From: JBFMFR01 sp040752025
Lineage (GTDB): Bacteria > Chloroflexota > Anaerolineae > Anaerolineales > UBA4823
DNA: 64,000 nucleotides
Assembly (NCBI GenBank): GCA_040752025.1
Contig: JBFMFR010000001.1
Span: 1 to 64,000 of the forward strand
Reading direction: 5' to 3'
Within the stretch, counting starts at the first letter, position 1. Each line of letters begins with the position of its first letter. A program made the position numbers and the translations under genes. A model generated the notes under the pieces. The model saw only the letters and a list, made by a program, of their open reading frames with translations. It searched no databases and was not told the origin of the DNA. Below are positions 43,976 to 53,241 of the stretch, one piece after another.

Positions 43976-45340
43976 ATGGATGATACAATTCTAATAGAAA
44001 TTGTGGGGTTAGTTGCCATTGCGCTGCTGGTATTGGCCAATGGCTTTTTTGTGGCTGCCGAATTCTCGCTGGTCAGCGTGCGGCGCACGCGTATCGCCGA
44101 GTTGGTGGCGCGTGGCGAAACGAAGGCTGAAACCGTTCAAAAAGCGCTCGAAAACCCCGATAAGGTCATCGCCGCGACCCAACTGGGCATCACCCTGGCC
44201 AGCCTGGGCCTGGGTTGGGTAGGCGAACCCGCCTTGTCGCATTTACTCGACCCCCTGGTGGCCCTGTTCCCCCAGGCGGCCCAATCTGGCATTGCCCACA
44301 GCATCTCAGCCGCGGTTGCATTCATTGCAATTACTTTTCTGCACGTTGTGGTTGGCGAATTAGCTCCCAAGTCGATCGCCTTGCAGAACCCAGAAGGCAC
44401 CTCCCTGTTTGTCGCCGGCCCAACATTATGGACCGAACGCCTGTTCAAACCTGCCATCTGGGCGCTGAACGGCACCGGCAATGCTTTGCTCCGCCTGATT
44501 GGCATCCAGCCCGTTTCTGGTCACCAACTGGCACATTCTGTAGAAGAACTCAAAATGCTGGTTACCGCCAGCGCCGAGGATGGCGTGGTGAAAGCAGAAG
44601 AGCGGAAAATGCTGCACGCCATCTTCGATTTTGGTGAGTTGGTAGTACGCCAGGTGATGATCCCGCGCACTGAAGTGATCGCTGTGGAAGCCGACCTGCC
44701 CATGAACGAGATCATCAGCCTGGTGTCGCAGTCCACCTACACCAAATTCCCAGTTTACGAAGATAGCCTCGATCAAATCGTCGGCATCGTACACGTCAAA
44801 GATCTGTTGCAAGCTATGCAGCGCTCTGATTGCCAGTCCTGCGTGGCGCGCGACTTCTTGCGCGAGCCGCTTTTCGTGCCTGAAACCATCTCCGTCAGCG
44901 CCTTGCTGCGCCGCTTCCGCGATAACCGCCAACACATCGCCATCATTCTGGATGAATATGGCGGCACGGCTGGCCTGGTCACGCTCGAAGATCTGCTGGA
45001 GGAGATCGTCGGTGAGGTCAGCGACCCCTTTGACGTAGACAACCCCGAATTCCAAACCCTGGCGGATGGTTCCATCCTGATCGATGGCCTGGCGCTGATC
45101 GAAGATGTCAACGAACAACTCGGCCTGAACTTGCAAGATCCGAACTACGATACGATTGCCGGCTACGTGCTCGGCAAGCTCGGCCACATACCTGGCAATA
45201 AGGAGGCTATCGAAGGCGATGGGGTGCGCATTCGCATCATCGAAATGGATGGGTTGCGCATCGCCCGCATTTCCCTGACCATCATCCAGCCACCTTCGGC
45301 GGCTCAATCTTCGACCGCCCCTGATCCAGAAGCGAAATAA
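43976..45340 (+). CDS. CNNM/CorC (HlyC)-type membrane transporter with CBS pair
   Basis: A 454-aa protein with a DUF21/CNNM membrane domain (helices at about residues 5-30, 65-85, 105-125 and 135-160), a CBS pair (about 215-345) and a C-terminal CorC_HlyC domain. The membrane domain shows VLANGFFVAAEFSLVSVR and KVIAATQLGITLASLGLGWVGEP; the CBS linker has VMIPRTEVIAVE and HIAIILDEYGGTAGLVTLEDLLEEIVG. Family members export Mg2+ or Co2+ or confer resistance. The old name hemolysin is misleading. 26 bases after the MEMO gene, probably an operon. Confidence 0.92.
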   Translation: MDDTILIEIVGLVAIALLVLANGFFVAAEFSLVSVRRTRIAELVARGETKAETVQKALENPDKVIAATQLGITLASLGLGWVGEPALSHLLDPLVALFPQAAQSGIAHSISAAVAFIAITFLHVVVGELAPKSIALQNPEGTSLFVAGPTLWTERLFKPAIWALNGTGNALLRLIGIQPVSGHQLAHSVEELKMLVTASAEDGVVKAEERKMLHAIFDFGELVVRQVMIPRTEVIAVEADLPMNEIISLVSQSTYTKFPVYEDSLDQIVGIVHVKDLLQAMQRSDCQSCVARDFLREPLFVPETISVSALLRRFRDNRQHIAIILDEYGGTAGLVTLEDLLEEIVGEVSDPFDVDNPEFQTLADGSILIDGLALIEDVNEQLGLNLQDPNYDTIAGYVLGKLGHIPGNKEAIEGDGVRIRIIEMDGLRIARISLTIIQPPSAAQSSTAPDPEAK

Positions 45341-45373
45341 ACGCACACCTGTGCGCTGGTTGAGCCAGGTTCA

Positions 45374-47908
45374 ATGCCCACATATCTGGAAGTCGCCGTC
45401 AATCTCCCTCAGGTTTCGGGCGTATTTCACTACCACCTTCCAGAGGAACTGGAGGGCCAGGTTCAGGTAGGGCAACTGGTCATCGCGCCATTTGGGTCGC
45501 GCACAGTGCAGGGCGTGGTCCTGGGCTACGTGGACCATCCCGAAGTCGCCGAAACCCGGCCCATCTCAGAAATCGTTGACCCCGAAGCCGTGCTGACGGC
45601 GCAGCAGATCGCCCTGGCGCGCAGCCTGTCTACGCAGTGCCTGGCATCGCTGGCTGCCTGTATCGGGCTGATGCTGCCTCCAGGGTTAGGAGCGCAGGCC
45701 GACCTGCTTTACACGCCCCGGGGCCACAAACCAGATAACCTGACTCCTACGCAAACGCGGCTGCTGAACCTGCTCTACCGCCGCGGGGCGCTGCGCGGCC
45801 AGCAAATCGACCGGGCCCTGCCGCGCATCGATTGGCGGGCTTCGGCGCGCTCCCTGGTCCGGCGCGGGGTACTGGTCACCCAACCCGTGCTGCCTCAGCC
45901 GCGCGTGCGGCCTAAACTGGCTCGGCAGGCCCAACTGGCCTGTTCGCTCGAAGCTGCCGAACAGGCGCTGCCTGACCTGGGCCGGGCTGGCACGCAGGCC
46001 CTGGCCCGGCGGCAGGCCATCCTGCGCTTCCTGATGCAGGAAACAGGCCCTGTAGAAACCTCCTGGATCTATGCAGAGAGCGGCGGCACACTGCAAGACC
46101 TGCGCTATTTGAACGAGCGCGGCCTGGTGAGCCTGGGGGAAGGCCAGACCTGGCGCGACCCGCTTTCCGGCGCCGAGATTCCGAACTACCCGGCCCCCGA
46201 GTTGACCCGGGATCAACGGGCAGCCTGGGAAACCCTGCAAAGCCACATCCGGCTCGCTGCAGCCGGGCAAGCCACCCAACCCATATTGCTGCATGGCGTC
46301 ACCGGCTCTGGCAAGACCGAGTTGTACCTGCGCGCCGTGCAAGCCACCCTGGAATTGGGCAAACAGGCCATCGTCCTGGTGCCCGAGATCGCCCTGACCC
46401 CCCAGACTGTGCAGCGCTTCGCCGGGCGCTTCGCCGGGCAGGTTGGATTGGTGCACTCTGGGCTCTCGCCGGGTGAGCGCTACGATACCTGGCGGCGGGC
46501 GCGCCTCGGCCAGTTGGGATTGGTGGTTGGGCCGCGCAGCGCCCTGTTCACACCCATGCCCAACCTGGGACTGATCGTAGTAGACGAGAGCCATGACGAT
46601 ACGTATTACCAGTCCGAAGCCGCCCCACACTACCATGCCCGCCAGGCCGCCCTGGATTACGCCCGCCTGGCAGGCGCGCTGTGCCTGCTGGGCTCTGCCA
46701 CACCCGACATCACCAGCCTGCACCGCTGCCAGCAAGGAGAATGGCGCTACCTGCATTTACCCGCCCGCATCCTGGCCCACCACCAGGCCATCCAGGCGCA
46801 AATGGCGCGCCTGAGTGCTCCTGGCGCTCGCCCGGCGCTGAGTTCGCGCTACCGCCCGTTGGAGGCCCAGGCCGAAACCATCGATCTGCCGCCCGTTGCG
46901 ATCGTGGATATGCGCCTGGAACTACAGACTGGCAACCGCTCCATCTTCAGCCGGCCCTTGCAGGCTGCGCTGGCCGAAGTGCTGGAAAACAAGCAGCAGG
47001 CAATCCTGTTCCTTAACCGCCGCGGTTCTGCCACGTACGTTTTCTGCCGGGATTGCGGCCAATCGCTGCGCTGCCCGCGCTGCGACCTGCCCCTGATTTA
47101 CCACGAGGCCTCCACTAACCTGAACTGCCATCACTGCGGCTACACACGCCATATGCCAGCCGCCTGCCCGGCGTGCGGCAGCCAGCGCATCCGCCAGTAC
47201 GGCACCGGCACACAGCGTGTAGAGGCGGAAGTGCAATCAGCCTTCCCCCAGGCGCGCACCCTGCGCTGGGACTATGAAACCACCCGCCAGAAGGGCGCGC
47301 ACGAAAAAATCCTCAGCCATTTCGCCGCGCAGCGCGCCGATATCCTGGTCGGCACCCAGATGCTGGCGAAAGGACTCGACCTGCCCCTGGTCACCCTGGT
47401 TGGGGTGATCCTGGCAGATGTCGGCCTGAACCTGCCGGATTACCGCGCCAGCGAACGCACATTCCAGGTGCTCACCCAGGTTGCCGGGCGGGCCGGGCGC
47501 AGCCCCCTGGGAGGCCAGGTGGTCTTGCAGACCTTCCAGCCCGAGCATTACGTGATACAGGCCGCCTCGCAGCACAATTACCAGGCCTTTGCCCAACAGG
47601 AACTGGCCTACCGCAAGCAGTTGGGCTACCCACCATTTGCCAACCTGGTGCGCCTGGAATACCGCCACCGCGATGCATCTCGCGCCGAGCGCGCCGCCAG
47701 CGAGTTGGCCCCCCAGATCCAGGAGTGGCTGGCCGAAGAAGGCCGGCGCGCCACGCGCCTGATCGGCCCGGCGCCGTGCTTCTTCGCCCGCCTGGGTGGT
47801 TTGTACCGCTGGCAGATCGTCCTGAGCGGCCCAGATCCGGCAACTTTGCTGCGCGGGCGCACAATTCCGGACTGGAAAGTTGAAGTTAATCCGCCAAACT
47901 TGCTATAA
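45374..47908 (+). CDS. priA: Primosomal protein N' (replication restart helicase PriA)
   Basis: The 844-aa 3'-5' superfamily 2 helicase that reloads the replisome at stalled forks. It has an N-terminal DNA-binding barrel (YLEVAVNLPQVSGVFHYHLP), Walker A HGVTGSGKTELYLRAV, a DESHDDTYYQ motif II, the paired zinc motifs CRDCG, CPRC, CHHCGY and CPACGS, and QVAGRAGR (motif VI). Motif II reads DESH where DEEH is common. It starts 33 bases after the transporter gene. Confidence 0.95.
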   Translation: MPTYLEVAVNLPQVSGVFHYHLPEELEGQVQVGQLVIAPFGSRTVQGVVLGYVDHPEVAETRPISEIVDPEAVLTAQQIALARSLSTQCLASLAACIGLMLPPGLGAQADLLYTPRGHKPDNLTPTQTRLLNLLYRRGALRGQQIDRALPRIDWRASARSLVRRGVLVTQPVLPQPRVRPKLARQAQLACSLEAAEQALPDLGRAGTQALARRQAILRFLMQETGPVETSWIYAESGGTLQDLRYLNERGLVSLGEGQTWRDPLSGAEIPNYPAPELTRDQRAAWETLQSHIRLAAAGQATQPILLHGVTGSGKTELYLRAVQATLELGKQAIVLVPEIALTPQTVQRFAGRFAGQVGLVHSGLSPGERYDTWRRARLGQLGLVVGPRSALFTPMPNLGLIVVDESHDDTYYQSEAAPHYHARQAALDYARLAGALCLLGSATPDITSLHRCQQGEWRYLHLPARILAHHQAIQAQMARLSAPGARPALSSRYRPLEAQAETIDLPPVAIVDMRLELQTGNRSIFSRPLQAALAEVLENKQQAILFLNRRGSATYVFCRDCGQSLRCPRCDLPLIYHEASTNLNCHHCGYTRHMPAACPACGSQRIRQYGTGTQRVEAEVQSAFPQARTLRWDYETTRQKGAHEKILSHFAAQRADILVGTQMLAKGLDLPLVTLVGVILADVGLNLPDYRASERTFQVLTQVAGRAGRSPLGGQVVLQTFQPEHYVIQAASQHNYQAFAQQELAYRKQLGYPPFANLVRLEYRHRDASRAERAASELAPQIQEWLAEEGRRATRLIGPAPCFFARLGGLYRWQIVLSGPDPATLLRGRTIPDWKVEVNPPNLL

Positions 47909-47909
47909 T
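47880..47909 (+). promoter_or_regulatory. Sigma-70 promoter inside the end of priA
   Basis: TTGAAG (47880-47885) and a consensus TATAAT (47904-47909) with an 18-base spacer overlap the priA stop and lie 56 bases before the phosphoribosyltransferase ATG. Confidence 0.6.
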
Positions 47910-47964
47910 TGGGGATGTTCGTCACAGCCGAACGCACCCGAAAAAAACTTGTTAGGAGAGCAGC

Positions 47965-48471
47965 ATGCAGCCTATCCGCAATGAAGTTCTGACCTGGGAA
48001 GATGTAGATCGCCTGATTGACCACCTCCTGCCTCAATTCGATGAGGAGTTCGAAGCCATGGTAATGATTACCCGCGGCGGCGTCATTCCAGGCGGCTTGC
48101 TGGCAGAAGCCATGGGGCTGATGCACATGCTGACTGCCGCGGTGGATTTTCCAACCCAGACGGCTATGGAGAAAGCCAAGCTGATGGCCTGGCCGCAGTT
48201 CATCCAGTTCCCGGACGATAGCGCTTTGCGCGGCCGCCGCACGCTGGTGGTGGATGATGTCTGGGGCTCAGGGCGCACCATCACAGCCGTCAAAATCCGC
48301 GTCTCAGCGGCAGGAGGCTTCCCGGCGACCTGCGTGCTGCATTTCAACCCCTACCGCAACCTGTTCGGGTCGGCCCGGCCGGATTATTACGCCGCCATCA
48401 CCGACGCGCGCATCATCTATCCCTGGGAAATCGATCGCGGGCCGGATCGCGTCTTGAGGGGCCAACCCTGA
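47965..48471 (+). CDS. Phosphoribosyltransferase domain protein
   Basis: A 168-aa type I PRTase. The PRPP loop is LVVDDVWGSGRTITAVK, preceded by MVMITRGGVIPGG. The acceptor base is not evident; similar small enzymes act on xanthine/guanine or are regulatory. The start ATG follows TTAGGAGAGCAGC. It has its own promoter and a strong terminator, so it is monocistronic. Confidence 0.85.
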   Translation: MQPIRNEVLTWEDVDRLIDHLLPQFDEEFEAMVMITRGGVIPGGLLAEAMGLMHMLTAAVDFPTQTAMEKAKLMAWPQFIQFPDDSALRGRRTLVVDDVWGSGRTITAVKIRVSAAGGFPATCVLHFNPYRNLFGSARPDYYAAITDARIIYPWEIDRGPDRVLRGQP

Positions 48472-48491
48472 TCCGGAATACGCCATATTGC

Positions 48492-48524
48492 AAAAAGCCC
48501 TCTCCAGAGCAGGGAGGGCTTTTT
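48492..48524. terminator. Bidirectional rho-independent terminator
   Basis: Perfect 11-bp stem AAAAAGCCCTC (48492-48502) / GAGGGCTTTTT (48514-48524), A/T tracts on both sides. Serves the PRTase gene and the converging polyphosphate operon. Confidence 0.9.
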
Positions 48525-48543
48525 CATTCCCAGACACATAAAT

Positions 48544-50196
48544 CTACAGCACGGAGACTGCCGAAGCCAGGTTGCGCCGGAACGCCGGGCGCATGAACCT
48601 CTTCCAGGCAGACTGGAAGGTGACCATCAAGCGATGGCGCTCAGCATGGCGCGAGGCCAGGTAATTGACCACGCCTTCCAGGTTCTGGCGCTCGTGGATC
48701 GGCAGATCAGCCTGCCGCGGCTCCCATTCGTCCAGGAATTCGCGCAAAAGGTCTGCGGCCACCTGGGCGTCATTCAAGTCGCCCAGATGATCCTGCAACA
48801 CTTTCAGGTCTTCGATGACCAGCCTGGCCTTAGCGCCCAGCACCTCGCTGAAATACTCCACCGTGTAGCGTAGCTTCTTGAACTCGATGCGCAGGGCGTG
48901 CAACTGCTCGATCGAAGCGTTGGCCAACAGGGGATCGAAGGCGCGCACAACCGCCAGGCGTTCATAAATCAGCATGGGGGCCAGCTCGCGCACCTGGGTT
49001 GGCACTGGCGCCCCCTGCGGGATAAACCGGGCCCCTGCGCCGGGAGAATGCAGAAATATATTGAACTGGTGCTTGAAAGCCTGGTATTCCGGGCTGTCCA
49101 TGTGCGCCAGCATCACCGCGCGTCCCGCCTGGCGCTGTTCTTGCCAGACAGCCAGCAAAGGATCAAGCCCGTGGCGCTGTTCCTCCGGCAGCGTTTCCAG
49201 GTAAAGCTGCGCCTTTTCCATGAACACATCCAGATCGCGCACCGTTCCCAGGGCGCGGCCGATGGCGCGCAGTCCCAGCAAGTGCGGCTTCAAGATTTTC
49301 GACTCGAAGGCCTCCCCGAACACTTCGAAAGCGGCGCGCATGCGCCGCGTGGCCACGCGCATATCGTGCAAAGCTTCGATATCCTCCCCCAGGCGCGTGC
49401 CGGCCTCGTGGCGCAGCATCTGGGCGAAATGATAGCGCATCACCTTGCGCCCCGCCTCCGCCAGCGAATCTTCCGGCTCGATCCCAATTTCGGCATATGG
49501 TTTGGGGAAGGGCATCAACTGAATCTCAGCTTCTTCCAGGCTGACCACCTCAACTTCAGGATAGCCGATCTTCTCCCAAAGCCGGGCGCCTTGCTTGGCC
49601 TGCAGCGCGTCGCTGGCGGCCTGGGGGCCATCCACCACCAGCCACATTTTCCCATGAGATAGCTCGACGCGTTGGATCAAGGTATCATGACCGTCCGAGC
49701 TGTTCAGGCCTACGGCAATGCGCAGCAGCGCAGCAATCGTCAGCGCCTCGCGCTGGCGGATGGGAGGCAGGTGCAGGCGGTCGAAATCCTTGCGCCGCAG
49801 CCGGTCGTGGTGGTAAGCTACCACCGCTGCCAGAACTTCCAGCCCTTCAGGACTCAGATCATTCATCAGGGCGTAGCGCTCAGCCAGCTTGCGCGCCGCC
49901 TGCAAGGGCTTTTTGCGCCGCAGTGAAACCGGCATGCCTTGCAGGCGAGCGGCCTCCCCCAGGACATGCCGGCTTTCCTCATCCAGAGCATGCAGCGGCT
50001 GCGTGCGATCGAACAAGATCAGCGCCAGATCCACCAGGTGGGTATCCGGGGCTGGCTCTGGCTCATCGAACAAGGCCAGCTCCAACTCGGGCTGTTCCCC
50101 AGACTCGCCAGGCGCTTCGAGCGCCTCTGGCTGGGGGGTTTCATGCTGCGCCTGCCCAGGAACGCTTTCCACAGGCAGTTCGGGTTGATCTTGCAT
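48544..50196 (-). CDS. CHAD-domain protein with an N-terminal Ppx/GppA C-domain-like region
   Basis: A 550-aa protein. An acidic, Gln/Glu/Pro-rich N-terminus (about 1-50) is followed by a region resembling the HD-like C-terminal domain of exopolyphosphatase Ppx/GppA (about 52-210; LALILFDRTQPLHALDEESRHVLGEAA) and a CHAD domain (about 240-520; LRHEAGTRLGEDIEALHDMRVATRRMRAAF, LHALRIEFKKLRYTVEYF). CHAD domains are basic helical bundles that bind polyphosphate through His, Arg and Lys residues. The catalytic HD motif of the first region is not recognisable. Last gene of the polyphosphate operon, 82 bases after ppk1. Confidence 0.88.
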   Translation of the reverse strand: MQDQPELPVESVPGQAQHETPQPEALEAPGESGEQPELELALFDEPEPAPDTHLVDLALILFDRTQPLHALDEESRHVLGEAARLQGMPVSLRRKKPLQAARKLAERYALMNDLSPEGLEVLAAVVAYHHDRLRRKDFDRLHLPPIRQREALTIAALLRIAVGLNSSDGHDTLIQRVELSHGKMWLVVDGPQAASDALQAKQGARLWEKIGYPEVEVVSLEEAEIQLMPFPKPYAEIGIEPEDSLAEAGRKVMRYHFAQMLRHEAGTRLGEDIEALHDMRVATRRMRAAFEVFGEAFESKILKPHLLGLRAIGRALGTVRDLDVFMEKAQLYLETLPEEQRHGLDPLLAVWQEQRQAGRAVMLAHMDSPEYQAFKHQFNIFLHSPGAGARFIPQGAPVPTQVRELAPMLIYERLAVVRAFDPLLANASIEQLHALRIEFKKLRYTVEYFSEVLGAKARLVIEDLKVLQDHLGDLNDAQVAADLLREFLDEWEPRQADLPIHERQNLEGVVNYLASRHAERHRLMVTFQSAWKRFMRPAFRRNLASAVSVL

Positions 50197-50278
50197 ATTT
50201 GTCTCCTTTGCCGATCACCAGGTAAGCCGCGCGCCAGGGTGCTGTGTGCGCGGCTTGTTTCTACAAACGCTCACCGCC

Positions 50279-52411
50279 TTACCGCTGGTGGCGGTTGATC
50301 AGCCATTCCTGTGGGTTGAGTGGCCGGTCGCCATCCCGGGCCCGCAGGCGTTCGTAATGGCCATCCGCATGCAGCAAGCGCACCTTAGTATTGGCTTTGA
50401 AATAGGTCTCCAGCACATCGTCGCGCAGGTAGCGGATGATGCGCGGGTCCTGCACCGGGAAGAGCACTTCGACGCGCCGGTTGATATTACGCGGCATCAG
50501 GTCAGCGCTCCCCAGGTAGATTTGCTCATTGCCGCCGTTATAGAAATAGTAGATGCGGCTGTGTTCGAGGAAGCGCCCAACCACGCTGAACACGCGGATG
50601 TTTTCGCTCACGCCCGGGATCCCCGGCCGCAGGCAGCACATGCCGCGCACAATCAGATCGATCTTCACACCCACCTGTGAGGCCTGGTACAGCTTGCGGA
50701 TCATGGGCGCATCGACCAAAGAATTCATCTTCAGGATCAGGCGTCCCTGGCCTTCACGCTTCTGGTGATCGATCTCGCGCTCGATCAGCTCTTCCATACC
50801 CTGGCGCAGGTTGATCGGCGCGACCAGCAGCTTGCGATAATCCTCCTTGGCCGAATAACCTGTCAGGTAATTGAACAAATCGGTGGCATCTGCGCCGATA
50901 TCCTCATCGCAGGTGAACATGCCGATATCCTCATAGAGCTGGGCCGTGACCGAATTGTAGTTACCCGTAGCCAGGTGAATATAACGGCGGATCACATCGC
51001 CTTCCTTGCGGATTACCAGGGCGACCTTGGAATGCGTCTTGAGCCCTAACAGCCCGTAGACCACGTGCACCCCTTCCTTTTCCAGCATGCGGGCCCAGCC
51101 GATGTTGCTCTCCTCATCGAAGCGCGCCTTGAGCTCGACCAGCACAGCCACCTGCTTGCCATTCTCGCGCGCCTCCAGCAAAGCGTCCACCACCGGCGGC
51201 TTGCGCCCGACGCGATACAGGGTTTGCTTGATGGCCAGCACGTCCGGGTCGTGAGCCGCCAGGCGCAAGAAATCCACCACCGGGCTGAAGGAGTCGTAAG
51301 GATGGTGCACCAGGATATCTTCGCGGCGGATGGCCGCGAACAGGTTGCCATCCTGCAAATCGCTGCGCAGTTGGGCGGGAATGGCCTGCTTCAGCGGCGG
51401 GTCCTTCAGATCGTAACGGTCGATGCTGTGCAGGCTCATCAGGCTGCTGAGCCCCAGCGGTCCATCCAGGGTATAAATATCGCGCCGGTCCAGTTCCATG
51501 TTTTCGATCAAAATCTCTCGGATGTGCGAAGGCATGGCGTGGTTGACCGTCACGCGCACCACCGAGCCAAAACGCCGCCGGCGCACGCTCTGCTCCATGG
51601 TTTCCAACAGGTCGGCAGCTTCCAGCTCCTGGATGACCATGTCGGCGTCGCGCGTCAGGCGGAAGGGATGCGCCTCGACGATCTCCATACCGGGGAAAAG
51701 CCTGTCCATGTTGGCCGCGATCACCTGCTCGATCCATACGAAGTAGTGATTTGTGGGCACAGTGCCATCTTTGCGCACGCTGCCAGACGAACGCTTGATC
51801 GGCACCAGGCGCGGCAGGCTGTCGGGGACTTTGATGCGGGCGAAGTGCTCCTGCCCGTCCTGGTCGCGGATCAACACCGCCAGGTTCAGGCTCAGGTTCG
51901 AAATGTGTGGGAAAGGATGCCCTGGATCGAAAGCCAGGGGCGTGAGTACCGGGAAGATCACCTGCTCGAAGTAAGTGTCCACGCTGGCCTTCTGGCGCTG
52001 GTTGAGAGCGGCGTAATCCAGCACGTAGATGCCAGCTTTCTTCAATTGCGGCAGCAGGTCGTCCCGCAGGCACTCGCGCGCCTGGCTCATCAACTGCCAG
52101 GCCACTTTGCGAATTTCGGCCAACTGTTGGGCGGGCGTCATCCCATCCGGAGGCAGATCGACCACCCCGGCATCGATCTGCTTGCGCAGCCCGGCCACGC
52201 GCACCATGAAGAATTCGTCCAGGTTGGAGCCCACAATCGCCAGGAACTTGACCCTCTCCAGCAAGGGGTTGCGTTCGTCCTGGCCTTCCTCCAGCACCCT
52301 GCGCTGGAACTCCAGCATGCTCAATTCACGATTTAAGTAGAAGCGCGGGTCCCCTAAATCGATCTTGTCATCCTCTTTCGCTTGTATCTCAACCTGCTCG
52401 CTCATATCCAT
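50279..52411 (-). CDS. ppk1: Polyphosphate kinase 1
   Basis: A 710-aa PPK1 that makes long-chain polyphosphate from ATP. The two conserved His residues are His460 in LKTHSKVALVIRKEG (autophosphorylated) and His617 in LEHSRIYYFYNGG. The N-terminal and helical domains are normal (FYLNRELSMLEFQRRVLEE, VGSNLDEFFMVRVAGL). It lies 23 bases downstream of a PPK2 gene. ATG at 52411 with a GAGAGG upstream; a second ATG two codons on is possible. Confidence 0.96.
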   Translation of the reverse strand: MDMSEQVEIQAKEDDKIDLGDPRFYLNRELSMLEFQRRVLEEGQDERNPLLERVKFLAIVGSNLDEFFMVRVAGLRKQIDAGVVDLPPDGMTPAQQLAEIRKVAWQLMSQARECLRDDLLPQLKKAGIYVLDYAALNQRQKASVDTYFEQVIFPVLTPLAFDPGHPFPHISNLSLNLAVLIRDQDGQEHFARIKVPDSLPRLVPIKRSSGSVRKDGTVPTNHYFVWIEQVIAANMDRLFPGMEIVEAHPFRLTRDADMVIQELEAADLLETMEQSVRRRRFGSVVRVTVNHAMPSHIREILIENMELDRRDIYTLDGPLGLSSLMSLHSIDRYDLKDPPLKQAIPAQLRSDLQDGNLFAAIRREDILVHHPYDSFSPVVDFLRLAAHDPDVLAIKQTLYRVGRKPPVVDALLEARENGKQVAVLVELKARFDEESNIGWARMLEKEGVHVVYGLLGLKTHSKVALVIRKEGDVIRRYIHLATGNYNSVTAQLYEDIGMFTCDEDIGADATDLFNYLTGYSAKEDYRKLLVAPINLRQGMEELIEREIDHQKREGQGRLILKMNSLVDAPMIRKLYQASQVGVKIDLIVRGMCCLRPGIPGVSENIRVFSVVGRFLEHSRIYYFYNGGNEQIYLGSADLMPRNINRRVEVLFPVQDPRIIRYLRDDVLETYFKANTKVRLLHADGHYERLRARDGDRPLNPQEWLINRHQR

Positions 52412-52434
52412 CCAGCCAGCCTCTCACCCGGCGG

Positions 52435-53214
52435 TCACTTGCCGTTCTTTTTCTTCTTGTCTTTCTTCTTTTTTCCGCCATCCACGGGCGCGGCCTTGAA
52501 AGGATCATACTCCAGTTCAAGGCTGAGCTTCTCGACAATCGTGCGCAAAATCTTGGTGCGGGCGTACAGCTTCGAGTTGCCTTCAACCACCGTCCAGGGA
52601 GCGGTGATCGTGCTGGTCTTCAACAGCATTTCATTCACGGCTTCTTCGTATAGATCCCACTTCTCCCGGTTGCGCCAGTCCTCGTCCGTGAGCTTCCAGG
52701 AGCGCAGGCGGTCGTCAGAGCGTGATTCGAAGCGGCGCAGTTGTTCCTCTTTATCGATATGCAGCCAGAATTTGAACAGGATCGTGCCGTAATCGACCAA
52801 CTGCCGCTCGAAATAGTTGATCTCGCGGTAGGCGCGCTTCCACTCCGCCTCGCTGCAAAAGCCTTCGATGCGCTCGACCATCACCCGCCCGTACCACGAG
52901 CGGTCGAAGATGGCGATCTGCCCGGTCTCGGGCAAGCGCCGCCAGAAGCGCCACAGGTAATGGTGCGTGGCGTCGTCGCCCTTGGGGGCCGCAATCGGGT
53001 AGACTACGAAGCCGCGCGGGTCGATCTTCTCGGTGATGCGCCGGATGGCGCCGCCCTTGCCGGCCGCGTCCCAGCCTTCGAAAACGATCACTATCGGGCG
53101 CTGCTGCACGTAGACCTGGTAAGCCAGCTTGTACAGGGCCACCTGGTACTTGATCAACTGCTTTTCGTATTCATCCTGATCCATCGTCAGGGTGGTATCG
53201 ACTGTAGATAACAT
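52435..53214 (-). CDS. ppk2: Polyphosphate kinase 2 (first of two)
   Basis: A 259-aa PPK2-family P-loop kinase that uses polyphosphate to phosphorylate nucleotides. Walker A is FEGWDAAGKGG, Walker B is IFDRSWYGRVMVERIEGF, and the lid contains a typical RRFESRSDDRLRSWKLTDEDW. The C-terminus is a Lys-rich tail (GGKKKKDKKKKNGK). The frame opens at a GTG at 53241, but the ATG at 53214 follows AAGGAG. Nucleotide preference (class I, II or III) cannot be told. Confidence 0.93.
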   Translation of the reverse strand: MLSTVDTTLTMDQDEYEKQLIKYQVALYKLAYQVYVQQRPIVIVFEGWDAAGKGGAIRRITEKIDPRGFVVYPIAAPKGDDATHHYLWRFWRRLPETGQIAIFDRSWYGRVMVERIEGFCSEAEWKRAYREINYFERQLVDYGTILFKFWLHIDKEEQLRRFESRSDDRLRSWKLTDEDWRNREKWDLYEEAVNEMLLKTSTITAPWTVVEGNSKLYARTKILRTIVEKLSLELEYDPFKAAPVDGGKKKKDKKKKNGK

Positions 53215-53241
53215 CTTGCGCTCCTTGCGAGTCTGATCCAC